Shown piece after piece: positions 9,488-17,789 of a stretch of 44,614 nt of DNA. The stretch's first letter is position 1. Every line of letters begins with the position of its first letter. The notes below the pieces were generated by a model that worked only from the letters and a program-made list of their open reading frames with translations, did not search any database and had not been told where the DNA came from. The position numbers were made by a program, and so were the translations under genes. The DNA comes from a virus: positions 1-44,614 of IMG/VR virus record IMGVR_UViG_3300007236_000007. One strand, written 5' to 3'.

Positions 9488-10984
9488 ATGGAAGTGAAAT
9501 TATTTGGGTTTACCCTATTAAAAACAGCAGAGCAATCAAAAGAATCTAAGTCATTCATACCCCCAGAGAGTATGAATGACGATGGTTCTTTGCATGTTTC
9601 TACAAATTTTTATACAACTACATATAATTTGGAAAATAATGCAAAAAGTGACGCAGAATTAATCGATAGATATAGAGATATGTCTATCCATCCTGAAGTT
9701 GAAATTGCAATTGATGATATTGTATCAGAAGCAATTGTCAATGAAGCAGATCAAAATCCAGTAAAATTATTAACTAAAAATGTAAATCAACCAGCTTCTG
9801 TTAAGAAAGCCCTTGTCGAAGAATTTGACAATGTTCTTTCTTTATTAAATTTCAACAGAGCTGGTTATGATATTTTTAGAAATTGGTATATTGATGGTAG
9901 AATTTATTTTCATATAATTATCAATCAATCTAAACCAAAAGATGGTATTATAGAACTCAGAAAAATTGATCCTAGAAAGATCAAAAAAGTAAAACATATA
10001 GAAAAAGACGAAAAAACTCAAGGAAAATTAGTTAAATCTGTCTCAGAATACTATATTTACAACGAAAAAGGCCTTTCTAACGGCGATAAAACTACTGGAA
10101 TTCCTATTTCCCCAGACTCAATAGCACATGTAAACTCTGGTTTAAGAGATGCCAGACGACAATATGTTATTGGACATTTACACAAAGCAATCAAAGCCCT
10201 CAATCAATTACAAATGGTGGAAGATTCTGTAGTAATTTACAGATGGACGCGAGCACCAGAAAGAAGAGTTTTCTATATTGATGTAGGAAATCTTCCAAAA
10301 GTGAAGGCTGAACAATATATTGCAGACATTATGAATCGTTATAAAACTAAAGTTGCATATGATGCTGCAACTGGTGAAGTAAAAGACGATAGACGCCATA
10401 TGTCTATGCTTGAAGATTTTTGGTTCCCGCGCAGAGAGGGTGGTAGAGGTACAGAGATCGAAACTTTACCTGGCGGTTCTAATTTAGGTGAAATGGATGA
10501 TGTTGTCTATTTTCAGAAAAAACTTTATAAATCTCTAAATGTTCCTATTTCTAGATTAGAACCAGAACAGTCTCTTGCATTGGGTCGTGCAACAGAAATA
10601 AATAGAGATGAATACAAATTTAATAGATTTATTGTAAGATTAAGAAACCAGTTCAGTGAACTATTTCTTGACCTTTTGAAAAAACAAATGATATTGAAAG
10701 GTATTGTTACTCCAGAAGAATGGAAAGCAATATCTCAACAAGTTATCTTTGACTTTACACAAGACTCTTATTATTCAGAAATTAAAAATACTGAAATGAT
10801 AAGAGACAGAGTTGCTTTGTTATCCGAAATGACAGATTATATGGGTAAATATTACTCTCATACTTGGGTACAAAGAAATATTCTAAAGTTTAGTGATGAT
10901 GAAATAAATAATATGAGAAAAGAAATTCTTGCTGAGCAAGAAGATGAAATTTTTGGAAAAACTGAAAACGAAGAGGGCTTTTAA
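9488..10984 (+). CDS. 20: Portal vertex protein gp20
   Basis: 498 residues from this start (T4 gp20 is 524). The ATG at 9488 is preferred over an in-frame TTG 12 bases upstream because TTGGA lies at a proper distance. Conserved segments include YRDMSIHPEVEIAIDDIVSE, IDPRKIKKVKHIEK, YRWTRAPERRVFYIDVGNLP, FWFPRREGGRGTEIETLPGG and VPISRLEPEQSLALGRATEI. It forms the dodecameric portal that nucleates prohead assembly and carries the terminase. The prohead core genes follow directly. Confidence 0.95.
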   Translation: MEVKLFGFTLLKTAEQSKESKSFIPPESMNDDGSLHVSTNFYTTTYNLENNAKSDAELIDRYRDMSIHPEVEIAIDDIVSEAIVNEADQNPVKLLTKNVNQPASVKKALVEEFDNVLSLLNFNRAGYDIFRNWYIDGRIYFHIIINQSKPKDGIIELRKIDPRKIKKVKHIEKDEKTQGKLVKSVSEYYIYNEKGLSNGDKTTGIPISPDSIAHVNSGLRDARRQYVIGHLHKAIKALNQLQMVEDSVVIYRWTRAPERRVFYIDVGNLPKVKAEQYIADIMNRYKTKVAYDAATGEVKDDRRHMSMLEDFWFPRREGGRGTEIETLPGGSNLGEMDDVVYFQKKLYKSLNVPISRLEPEQSLALGRATEINRDEYKFNRFIVRLRNQFSELFLDLLKKQMILKGIVTPEEWKAISQQVIFDFTQDSYYSEIKNTEMIRDRVALLSEMTDYMGKYYSHTWVQRNILKFSDDEINNMRKEILAEQEDEIFGKTENEEGF

Positions 10985-10986
10985 AA

Positions 10987-11226
10987 ATGAGTGAAGAAAA
11001 TATAAATAATAAATATCTAGATATAGTAGACAATTCTATTTTAGGAAATGGTGCTGCAGCAGCAGATGCAATCAATTCTATTTTGAAGGACAAAATTGCC
11101 ACAGAAATAGATGATTATAAAAAAGAGTTTGCAAACACCATGTTTAATGGAGAACAAGAAACTGATGTTGATTCGGAAGAAGAAGTAGAAGCCGAAACAC
11201 CAGAAGAAGAAACAGAAGAGGCGTAG
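10987..11226 (+). CDS. 67: Prohead core protein, gp67-like
   Basis: 79 residues, as short and acidic as T4 gp67 (80 aa), and in the same place between gp20 and gp21. The N-terminal half is helical (NKYLDIVDNSILGNGAAAAD), and the last 25 residues are almost all Glu, Asp, Thr and Ala. The gp67 family forms part of the scaffold core and is degraded by the gp21 protease. Sequence similarity to T4 is weak, so the call rests on size, acidity and synteny. Confidence 0.7.
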   Translation: MSEENINNKYLDIVDNSILGNGAAAADAINSILKDKIATEIDDYKKEFANTMFNGEQETDVDSEEEVEAETPEEETEEA

Positions 11227-11230
11227 AAAA

Positions 11231-11497
11231 ATGTTAAGTTTTGAAGAATATCTTTCACAAGACCTTGATGAAGCAATCAAGAGAAAGGTTGTAGTTCGTG
11301 GTGGCAAAAGAAAGATTAAATTCAAAACTGACAGAGATGGCTATAAAGTCGTGGGAAACAAAGAAATAAGAATTAGTCCTACGGACGCTAAAAAAATGAG
11401 TATTAGAAATACTAGATCTGCAAGAAAAAGAAAAGGTAAAGTAAATATCTCTAATATTCGTAGAGCAAGATCAATGACAAAAAGGACGGGTCTATGA
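11231..11497 (+). CDS. 68: Prohead core protein, gp68-like
   Basis: 88 residues, very basic in the C-terminal half (RNTRSARKRKGK and RRARSMTKR). The position between gp67 and gp21 fits T4 gp68, a minor core protein. The N-terminus, MLSFEEYLSQDLDEA, has the shape of T4 internal-protein leaders. It ends in L-D-E-A, a good site for the gp21 protease, so the peptide is probably cleaved off during maturation and the basic remainder kept with the DNA. The stop overlaps the gp21 start. Confidence 0.65.
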   Translation: MLSFEEYLSQDLDEAIKRKVVVRGGKRKIKFKTDRDGYKVVGNKEIRISPTDAKKMSIRNTRSARKRKGKVNISNIRRARSMTKRTGL

Positions 11498-12132
11498 TGA
11501 AACTCATAACAGAAGTAGTAGAAGAAATCTTAGTAGAACAAAAAGGAAAAGACCTTTTTATCGAAGGCGTATTCCTTCAATCAAATATAAAAAATAGAAA
11601 TGGTAGAGAATACCCTTCCGAAGTCATGGATAGAGAAGTTGCAAGATATAATGAAAAATATATTGCAAAAAATAGAGCCTTTGGTGAATTAGGACATCCA
11701 GAAGGCCCTACAATTAATTTAGAGAGAGTTTCGCACATGATAAAATCTCTTACCAAAGAAGGCAATAACTATGTTGGTAAGGCAAAAATCATGACTGAAA
11801 CTCCATATGGTGCTATTGTGTCAAACCTAATTAAAGAGGGTGCATCATTAGGTGTTTCTTCTAGGGGTATGGGTAGTGTTAAGCAATCAGGTGGAAGGAA
11901 TATAGTACAAGACGATTTTTATTTGGCCACAGCAGCCGATATTGTTGCGGACCCAAGCGCTCCAGATGCGTTTGTGAACGGTATCATGGAAGGAAAAGAG
12001 TGGGTCTGGAATAACGGAGTTGTTCAAGAAAAATCAATTGCTGAGTATCATAGAAAGATGCAAGAGGCAAAACAAAGAGAGCTCGAAGAAGTAAAAATCA
12101 ACTTGTTTAAAAATTTCATGTCAAAATTGTAA
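11494..12132 (+). CDS. 21: Prohead core protease gp21
   Basis: 212 residues, the same length as T4 gp21. This serine protease of the herpesvirus-assemblin-like fold shows the expected FIEGVFLQSNIKNRNGREYP opening, the active-site His in ELGHPEGPTINLERVSHMIKSL and the active-site Ser in GVSSRGMGSV. The DPSAPDAFVNGI segment is also conserved. It cleaves scaffold, core and capsid proteins after L/I-x-E-type sites. The ATG at 11494 follows AAAGGA at good spacing and overlaps the gp68 stop. An ATG three bases later is possible but less well placed. Confidence 0.93.
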   Translation: MMKLITEVVEEILVEQKGKDLFIEGVFLQSNIKNRNGREYPSEVMDREVARYNEKYIAKNRAFGELGHPEGPTINLERVSHMIKSLTKEGNNYVGKAKIMTETPYGAIVSNLIKEGASLGVSSRGMGSVKQSGGRNIVQDDFYLATAADIVADPSAPDAFVNGIMEGKEWVWNNGVVQEKSIAEYHRKMQEAKQRELEEVKINLFKNFMSKL

Positions 12133-12136
12133 TTAT

Positions 12137-12144
12137 TATAAATA
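12137..12144 (+). promoter_or_regulatory. T4-type late promoter box before gp22
   Basis: TATAAATA 5 bases after the gp21 stop and 32 bases before the gp22 ATG. A TAGGAG ribosome-binding site follows. Confidence 0.75.
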
Positions 12145-12175
12145 AATATAAATTAAACTCGTAGGAGAATCAAAA

Positions 12176-13240
12176 ATGGAAAATTTAGAAAATAAAGAGA
12201 TTGTTGACGAAACGAAAGTTGAAGAAACAATCGAAGAAAAAGTTGAAGTTGTTGAAGAAGAAGCAATTGAAAAAATTGCCGAGGAAACAACTGATGAAGT
12301 AGAAGTTTCTGAAGAGTCTGAAGAGTCTGAAGAAACAAGTGAAGCTCCATTGGAAGAAATGGACCACAGCAAAAAGAAAAAAATGAACGCTTCTAAAGAT
12401 ATGGAAGATGATGAAGATGATGAAGATGATGACGAAGAAGAAGTGGTAGAAAAAAAGAAAAAAATGAATGCTTCTTATAAAGTTAAAGCAGAAGATGTTG
12501 ATGTTAAAGAGGACGTCGATGCAATGCTACAGGGACAAGACCTTTCTGAAGAGTTTCAGAATCAAGTAACAACAATCTTTGAGGCCGCCGTAGTTTCAAA
12601 AGTCAACGAAAAGTTGGAAGAAATTTATGCAGACTACGAAACTGAGCTTCAGGAAAATGTTGCAGAAATTAGACAAGAACTGTCTGAAAAAGTTGATGAG
12701 TATCTTTCATATGTCGCAAAAGAGTATGTTGCTGAAAACAAACTTGCGGTAGAAAATAAACTCAAGCTTGAGATTATGGAAAATTTCATGAGTGGTCTGA
12801 AAAAGGTCTTTGAGGAAAATTATGTTGATGTTCCAGAAGAAAAAGTCGATCTTTACGGTGAAGCTTTGGAAACTTTGGAAGAAAAAGATCAAAAATTGAA
12901 TGAGCAATTTGAAAAGAATATCAAGTTGTCTAAAAAACTTGAAGATCTTGAAAAAGAAATTATCTTGAAAGATGTAACTGAAGGACTTACTGTTTCTCAA
13001 GCAGAAAAAGTACGTTCTTTAAGCGAAAGCCTTGAATTCACAACCAAGGAAGATATGATGGAAAAAGTTACATTGATCAAGGACAATTATTTTCCATCTG
13101 AAACAATTGTAGAAAGCGCAGTATTAGATGAAAGTGCATTAGAAACTTCAGTTGAAGATTCTCCAGTGGTTCAAGAGGAAAATAAATTTCAATCTGTGAT
13201 GGATGTTTATGCTAGAGCACTAAATAGACCTAAAGATTAA
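12176..13240 (+). CDS. 22: Prohead scaffold protein gp22
   Basis: 354 residues (T4 gp22 is 269). It is extremely acidic and coiled-coil-like. Residues about 1-60 are a Glu/Val/Ser low-complexity stretch with repeated EESEE units, followed by two KKKKMNAS units about 35 residues apart (about 63 and 98). Residues 110-300 are long amphipathic helices. As in T4, it should assemble the prohead core and be chopped by gp21. It has its own late promoter box and lies between protease and capsid genes. The enlarged acidic N-terminal region is an addition relative to T4. Confidence 0.88.
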   Translation: MENLENKEIVDETKVEETIEEKVEVVEEEAIEKIAEETTDEVEVSEESEESEETSEAPLEEMDHSKKKKMNASKDMEDDEDDEDDDEEEVVEKKKKMNASYKVKAEDVDVKEDVDAMLQGQDLSEEFQNQVTTIFEAAVVSKVNEKLEEIYADYETELQENVAEIRQELSEKVDEYLSYVAKEYVAENKLAVENKLKLEIMENFMSGLKKVFEENYVDVPEEKVDLYGEALETLEEKDQKLNEQFEKNIKLSKKLEDLEKEIILKDVTEGLTVSQAEKVRSLSESLEFTTKEDMMEKVTLIKDNYFPSETIVESAVLDESALETSVEDSPVVQEENKFQSVMDVYARALNRPKD

Positions 13241-13245
13241 AATTT

Positions 13246-13253
13246 TATAAATA
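13246..13253 (+). promoter_or_regulatory. T4-type late promoter box before gp23
   Basis: TATAAATA 41 bases before the capsid gene ATG. A strong AAGGAG ribosome-binding site follows. Confidence 0.78.
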
Positions 13254-13293
13254 TAATATAGTATAGCAAATAAAATCTACTAAGGAGAAAAAA

Positions 13294-14685
13294 ATGCACG
13301 ACTTTAATGCAATCCAAATTCAGGAGTTGAAAGAAAAGTGGAAGCCTGTGCTTGAGCATCCTGATCAAGCTGAAATTAAGGATCCATATAGAAAAGCGGT
13401 TACTGCCGTTCTTCTCGAAAATACAGAAAGAGCTACAAGAGAAGAAAACGCTCTTGGAACACAAACCATGGCGGCTCTCAACGAGACTAACGTGGCTCCT
13501 ACTGCGCCAGACAGCGGAAACCTAACATATTCTGACCCAGTAATCATTTCTATGATTCGCAGAACTATGCCAAACCTTATGGCATATGACCTTGTAGGTG
13601 TTCAGCCAATGACAGGCCCAACAGGTTTGATTTTCGCAATGAAATCGCGTTATACAAATCAGACTGGAACAGAAGCTCTCTTCGATGAAGCTGACACAAC
13701 ATTTTCTGGAACAGGCACACACGCCGGTACAGACCCATTCGCAGGTTCTTCACTTGGTGTAAACGCAGGCGGAGAAGCATTTGTAGAATCAGCAACTGGT
13801 TCACAAACAGGTGCAGCTGGTTCAACAGCAGCTGGTGAAGGCCTTGGAAGAGGTGTTGATCAGGGAATGGGCACTAACGGACATTTCAACGAAATGGCAT
13901 TCTCAATCGATAGAGTATCGGTAACTGCGAAAACCAGAGCGTTGAAAGCAGAGTACACAACTGAACTCTCACAAGACTTGAGAGCGGTACACGGTCTTGA
14001 CGCAGAGTCAGAACTCTCAACAATTCTCTCTACAGAGATTACTGCTGAGATTAACCGTGAAGTACTTAGAAATCTTTACGACCAAGCAAAATTGGGTTGT
14101 GCGGCACAAACAACAAATAAAGGTATCTTTGATTTGACAACTGATGCTGATGGCCGTTGGAGTGTTGAGAACTTTAAAGCTCTTATGTTCCAAATCGAAA
14201 AAGAAGCAAACGTAATTGCAAAAGAAACACGTAGAGGAAAAGGTAACGTAATCGTATGTTCTTCTGATGTTGCTTCTGCTCTTGCAATGTCTGGTCTTCT
14301 TGACTATAACCCACAAATGGACACAGCACTTACTGTTGATGACACAGGACAAACATTCGCCGGCGTACTCAACAAAAAGTTCAAAGTGTACATTGACCCA
14401 TACTTCTCATCCGCTGGTGCATATGACTTCGCAATGGTTGGATACAGAGGTTCTTCACCATTTGATGCTGGTTACTTCTATTGCCCATACGTTCCAATGC
14501 AAATGGTTCGTGCAGTTGGTGAGAATACATTCCAGCCAAAAATCGGGTTCAAAACTCGTTATGGAATGGTTAAAAACCCATTTGCTGGTGCGGCTCGTAC
14601 TCCTGCTGCGGATGGCGCTTTCCCAACAGACGGCAACCAGTACTACAGATTGTTCCGCGTGGACAACATCAACTCTGCTGCTTAA
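13294..14685 (+). CDS. 23: Major capsid protein gp23
   Basis: 463 residues (T4 gp23 is 521). Diagnostic segments are SMIRRTMPNLMAYDLVGVQP, MTGPTGLIFAMKSRY, EMAFSIDRVSVTAKTRALKA, EYTTELSQDLRAVHGLDAE and the C-terminal FQPKIGFKTRYGMVKNPF. The N-terminal 64 residues form the removable delta domain. LNE at residues 62-64 is a fitting gp21 cleavage site, matching the T4 cut after residue 65. Codon use leans more to C-ending codons (CTC, AAC, TTC) than in neighbouring genes, as expected for the most abundant phage protein. Confidence 0.97.
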   Translation: MHDFNAIQIQELKEKWKPVLEHPDQAEIKDPYRKAVTAVLLENTERATREENALGTQTMAALNETNVAPTAPDSGNLTYSDPVIISMIRRTMPNLMAYDLVGVQPMTGPTGLIFAMKSRYTNQTGTEALFDEADTTFSGTGTHAGTDPFAGSSLGVNAGGEAFVESATGSQTGAAGSTAAGEGLGRGVDQGMGTNGHFNEMAFSIDRVSVTAKTRALKAEYTTELSQDLRAVHGLDAESELSTILSTEITAEINREVLRNLYDQAKLGCAAQTTNKGIFDLTTDADGRWSVENFKALMFQIEKEANVIAKETRRGKGNVIVCSSDVASALAMSGLLDYNPQMDTALTVDDTGQTFAGVLNKKFKVYIDPYFSSAGAYDFAMVGYRGSSPFDAGYFYCPYVPMQMVRAVGENTFQPKIGFKTRYGMVKNPFAGAARTPAADGAFPTDGNQYYRLFRVDNINSAA

Positions 14686-14716
14686 TAAAAACAATAAAAA
14701 AAGAAAAGCAGAATAT

Positions 14717-14741
14717 GGGGGGCTCAATGCCCCCCTTTTTT
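14717..14741 (+). terminator. Rho-independent terminator after gp23
   Basis: Perfect 7-bp stem GGGGGGC/GCCCCCC with loop TCAAT, followed by TTTTTA. It closes the capsid transcription unit, 32 bases after the gp23 stop. Confidence 0.92.
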
Positions 14742-14744
14742 ATT

Positions 14745-14752
14745 CCTAAATA
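14745..14752 (+). promoter_or_regulatory. Degenerate late promoter box
   Basis: CCTAAATA differs from the TATAAATA consensus at the first two positions. It sits between the gp23 terminator and the next gene, 25 bases before its GTG. That spacing matches the other late promoters, and the gene would otherwise lie behind a terminator. Confidence 0.45.
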
Positions 14753-14776
14753 GTAAGATAATAAGGAGATTTCGCA

Positions 14777-15292
14777 GTGGATGTAGATACTCAAAATGTA
14801 AATTACCTCAACACACAGAACTTTAGTTTTTCTACAAATATGTGTCCATCACTAGAGGACTATGTTCAATCTGTAAGTATTCCTGGCGTGACTTTAGGCG
14901 AAGCAGTAGTGGAAACGCCATTTATTAAACGTCCAGAGCCTGGAGATAAATTAATTTTCTCTGTTCTGTCAATTGGATTTTTAGTAGACGAAGAAATGAA
15001 AAATTGGAAAGAAGTTTATAATTGGTTACTTGCATTAGGATTTCCAGACAATTTTCAACAGTATGGAAACTTTACTAATGCAAGAAGATTAGAACTTGGA
15101 AAATCTGTTTTTTCAGATTTAGTATTAATTGTTTATAACAACCAAAATACACCAGTTTTAAAGTTCACATTCAAAGATGCATTTCCTATAGCCATAGGAG
15201 ATATTCCACTATCTTCTACAGAAACAGCAAGTATTGCGCCTCTGACAACAGCAGATTTTATGTTTAGGAGTTATTCGGTAGAAAACTTATAA
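14777..15292 (+). CDS. 3: Tail tube-family protein, probable tail completion protein gp3
   Basis: 171 residues with a GTG start after an AAGGAG site; no in-frame ATG fits. The pattern SVSIPGVTLGEAVVETPF followed by LSIGFLVDEEMKNWKEVYNW, a GFPD turn and VLKFTFKDAFP is that of the phage tail-tube fold shared by tube, tube-initiator and tube-terminator proteins. In marine T4-like phages the gene directly after gp23 is annotated gp3, the tube terminator, which fits the size (T4 gp3 is 176 aa). I cannot align it confidently to T4 gp3, so a second tube-like protein is possible. Confidence 0.6.
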   Translation: MDVDTQNVNYLNTQNFSFSTNMCPSLEDYVQSVSIPGVTLGEAVVETPFIKRPEPGDKLIFSVLSIGFLVDEEMKNWKEVYNWLLALGFPDNFQQYGNFTNARRLELGKSVFSDLVLIVYNNQNTPVLKFTFKDAFPIAIGDIPLSSTETASIAPLTTADFMFRSYSVENL

Positions 15293-15309
15293 TATTATTG
15301 GAGAACATT

Positions 15310-15765
15310 ATGGAAGAAAAATATTCAGTGAAATTGGCTGAGTTGACACAGGAATCCGAAAAAGATATAAAAATAGATTACCTGAAATTAGCAGATGAAA
15401 TTGTTCACAATCAGAATTTGATTGGGAAGTGGATGACTCATCAACAAGTATACGAAATAAAATATCAGTTTTTAGAGATAGAACACAAAAAGCTTTTGGC
15501 AATAAAGACAAAGTACTATACAGGAAAAATGTCGGAAGATGAAATTGTGGCAAGAGGATGGGAAATTGAAGGAACAAAAATATTAAAATCTGATTTGAAT
15601 ATCTGGATAGATGATGACGAAGAAATTATTAAATCTAAAAAAAATCTATTGATATTAAAACAGATAATAACTTTGATTGATAAAACCATTGATATTTTGA
15701 TAGATCAAAAGAAATGGACTATCAAAAATTTTATTGATTATAAGAAATGGTTAGAAGGTAATTAA
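15310..15765 (+). CDS. uvsY: Recombination mediator UvsY
   Basis: 151 residues (T4 UvsY is 137). The layout matches T4: DYLKLADEIVHNQNLIGKWM near the N-terminus, a central KKLLAIKTKYYTGKMSEDE that parallels the T4 K..LD.YSG, a D-x-x-L-x-(I/V)-D segment, and a C-terminal KKWTIKNFIDYKKW. UvsY loads UvsX onto gp32-coated single-stranded DNA. The ATG at 15310 follows TTGGAG; an in-frame TTG 12 bases earlier lies inside that ribosome-binding site and is rejected. The stop overlaps the uvsW start. Confidence 0.88.
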   Translation: MEEKYSVKLAELTQESEKDIKIDYLKLADEIVHNQNLIGKWMTHQQVYEIKYQFLEIEHKKLLAIKTKYYTGKMSEDEIVARGWEIEGTKILKSDLNIWIDDDEEIIKSKKNLLILKQIITLIDKTIDILIDQKKWTIKNFIDYKKWLEGN

Positions 15766-17255
15766 TGAGCAAGTTTTATGTTCATAAACTAAACGAAGTG
15801 CATGTTCAAGTAGATTCCCCAGAACTTTTTATGTTGAAAGAACTGGTGGACTACTTTACCTTTAAGGTGCCTGGCGCTGAGTTTATGCCCGCATATAAGA
15901 ATAAGTATTGGGATGGAAAGATAAGACTTTTCAATCCTACTAATTGTAAGTTATACTTAGGCCTTGTTGAACAACTAAAATATTTTTGCGAAAAAAATGA
16001 TTATGAAATAGAATATGATGAAGATTTACAAGATCAAAATTTTTCACCAAAAGATTTGGAAGCACTTGCAAAATTCATTAATCCACATAGTCAAGGAAAA
16101 AAAATTGAATATAGAGATTATCAGTTAGATGCAATCTATCATGCAATCAAAAAAAATAGAACATTACTTCTTTCCCCGACAGCTTCTGGTAAATCACTCA
16201 TCATTTATACTTTGGTAAGATTCTATAACATGCACCCAGAAGTAAAAGGAAAAAAAATTCTAATCATAGTTCCAACCACTTCACTAGTTTCGCAGATGTA
16301 TGGTGATTTTGCCGATTATGGATGGGATGTAAATAAGTATTGTCATAAGATATTTGCTGGCCAAGAAAAATATACAGATAAAAAGGTAGTGATATCTACT
16401 TGGCAATCGATATACAAAATGCCAAGAGATTATTGGGATCAATTTGGAGTAGTGATTGGCGATGAATGTCACTTATTTAAAGCAAACTCTCTTAACAAAA
16501 TCATGGATAGACTAACAGAGTGTAGATTTAGATTTGGAACAACAGGAACATTAGATGGAACAAAAACTCATAAACTTATTCTTACAGGAATGTTTGGAGA
16601 TGCAAAACAAGTCACATCTACAAGAAAGCTAATTGATAACAAAACTCTCGCAGATTTTAAAATACAATGTCTGGTACTAAAATATCCTATGGAGACATGT
16701 AAAGAAATCAAAAAACTGAAATATGCTGATGAAGTAGAATGGATTGTAACAAATCCTAGAAGAAATGAATTTATAAAAGACTTGACATTAAATCTAAAAG
16801 GCAATACACTAGTTCTTTACAATTTTGTAGAAAAACATGGAATACCTATGTACAAATTAATAAAGAATTCTGTAGAAGAAAATAGAAAAGTATTTTTTGT
16901 TTCTGGCTCAGTAGATGCAGAAATAAGAGAACAAATAAGAGCAACCACAGAAAAAGAAGATAATGCAATTATTATTGCATCTTATGGTACATTCTCTACT
17001 GGTGTAAACATTCGTAATTTGCACAATGTTGTTTTCACATCTCCGTCAAAGAGTAGAATACGAAACTTGCAGTCTATAGGAAGAGGCCTCAGAAAAGGAA
17101 ATAATAAAACATCAGCAGTTTTATATGATATAGCTGATGACTTGCGTTATAAGAATTATATGAATTTTGCAATACGCCACTTTTACGAACGTATAAATAT
17201 CTATAATGAAGAAAAGTTTTCATTTAAAATAAATGAAATCAAATTATTTGGTTAG
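15765..17255 (+). CDS. uvsW: DNA/RNA helicase UvsW
   Basis: 496 residues (T4 UvsW is 503). This superfamily 2 helicase has motif I SPTASGKS (about residue 137), motif II GDECH (about 233), motif III GTTGTL, motif V TGVNIRNLHNVVF and motif VI QSIGRGLRKGN. The N-terminal domain with PAYKNKYWDGKIRLFNP is the UvsW-specific DNA-binding region. In T4 it is late-expressed, unwinds R-loops and branched DNA, and switches replication from origin to recombination mode. It is coupled to uvsY by a TAATG overlap. Confidence 0.95.
   Translation: MSKFYVHKLNEVHVQVDSPELFMLKELVDYFTFKVPGAEFMPAYKNKYWDGKIRLFNPTNCKLYLGLVEQLKYFCEKNDYEIEYDEDLQDQNFSPKDLEALAKFINPHSQGKKIEYRDYQLDAIYHAIKKNRTLLLSPTASGKSLIIYTLVRFYNMHPEVKGKKILIIVPTTSLVSQMYGDFADYGWDVNKYCHKIFAGQEKYTDKKVVISTWQSIYKMPRDYWDQFGVVIGDECHLFKANSLNKIMDRLTECRFRFGTTGTLDGTKTHKLILTGMFGDAKQVTSTRKLIDNKTLADFKIQCLVLKYPMETCKEIKKLKYADEVEWIVTNPRRNEFIKDLTLNLKGNTLVLYNFVEKHGIPMYKLIKNSVEENRKVFFVSGSVDAEIREQIRATTEKEDNAIIIASYGTFSTGVNIRNLHNVVFTSPSKSRIRNLQSIGRGLRKGNNKTSAVLYDIADDLRYKNYMNFAIRHFYERINIYNEEKFSFKINEIKLFG
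17192..17199 (+). promoter_or_regulatory. Possible late promoter box inside uvsW
   Basis: Exact TATAAATA within the 3' end of uvsW, 64 bases before the next gene. It could give that gene extra late expression, or it may be a chance match in AT-rich coding sequence. Confidence 0.35.
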
Positions 17256-17262
17256 GAAACTC

Positions 17263-17664
17263 ATGCACGATTTCAAAATAGTCAGGCTATCAACAAAAGA
17301 AGTAATTATTTGTAAGACAAATTCTAAAAATGCGTCTGCAAGTTCAATTATTTTGGAAGATCCGTTTGAAATAAAATCGTTCATGAATCCTCAAACTGGA
17401 GACTTTAATTCAACTCTCATAGATTGGTTACAATATAGTGATGATACTATAGTAGAAGTTGCCGCGTACAATGTCATTGCAATGAATACACCTTCCCCAG
17501 AAATTATTGACCATTATGAAATGATTTTAAGAAGAAAGGCTGCAGCTGCAAATTCTGAACTCAATGAAACTGAAGGGCCTGGATTAGAAGATGTTGATGA
17601 AGAACATGAACATACTATTGAAGAACTTATGAGAATGATAAACGGTAATAAAGTCTATCATTAA
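17263..17664 (+). CDS. Sm-like-fold hypothetical protein, conserved after uvsW
   Basis: 133 residues from the ATG at 17263, which follows TTAGGAAAC. A longer in-frame start at 17233 would lie inside uvsW and lacks a ribosome-binding site. The opening FKIVRLSTKEVIICK, then LIDWLQYSDDTIVEVAAYNVIAM, resembles the Sm1/Sm2 strand pattern of LSM-type RNA-binding proteins. The tail after residue 100 is acidic (GLEDVDEEHEHTIEEL). It shares this pattern with the protein at 34230-34577, so the two may be paralogs. Function is not known. Confidence 0.7.
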   Translation: MHDFKIVRLSTKEVIICKTNSKNASASSIILEDPFEIKSFMNPQTGDFNSTLIDWLQYSDDTIVEVAAYNVIAMNTPSPEIIDHYEMILRRKAAAANSELNETEGPGLEDVDEEHEHTIEELMRMINGNKVYH

Positions 17665-17678
17665 GGGTCTACATACCC

Positions 17679-17707
17679 AGTATAACAGTAGAATCAACTT
17701 GTGTCAA
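17679..17707 (-). promoter_or_regulatory. Candidate antisense sigma70-type promoter
   Basis: Reading leftwards, TTGACA (complement of TGTCAA at 17702-17707) is separated by 17 bases from TATACT (complement of AGTATA at 17679-17684). A transcript from here would run antisense into the Sm-like gene and uvsW. No minus-strand gene is visible downstream. Confidence 0.45.
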
Positions 17708-17736
17708 TAGAAAAAAAAATTTATTTTCTATTGACA
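17702..17736. repeat. Perfect 13-bp inverted repeat overlapping two -35 boxes
   Basis: Left arm 17702-17714 (TGTCAATAGAAAA) and right arm 17724-17736 (its exact complement) are separated by 9 bases. Each arm ends in a TTGACA -35 hexamer, in opposite orientation. It could be an operator, a weak AT-rich terminator for the uvsW operon, or a cruciform or origin-like site. Confidence 0.85.
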
Positions 17737-17760
17737 AGAAACACTTTTTTGTGGTATTAT
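17731..17760 (+). promoter_or_regulatory. Early sigma70-type promoter of gp55
   Basis: TTGACA, 18-base spacer, TATTAT, 30 bases before the gp55 ATG. It resembles the host housekeeping consensus closely and should place the late sigma factor under host-polymerase control early in infection. Confidence 0.8.
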
Positions 17761-17789
17761 CTTTGTAATTGTATAAGGAATTATTATGT

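Noticed and set aside
12136-12372. Minus-strand Ser/Thr-rich frame opposite gp22
   Set aside because: It is the complement of the Glu/Val low-complexity region of the scaffold gene and has no start signals.
14267-14749. Plus-strand open frame of 160 codons overlapping the end of gp23
   Set aside because: It is out of frame with a certain capsid gene, Leu/Ser/His-rich as expected from a shifted frame, and runs through the gp23 terminator.
17665-17789. A tRNA gene in the gap before gp55
   Set aside because: No cloverleaf or T-loop sequence was found; the gap is explained by promoters and an inverted repeat.
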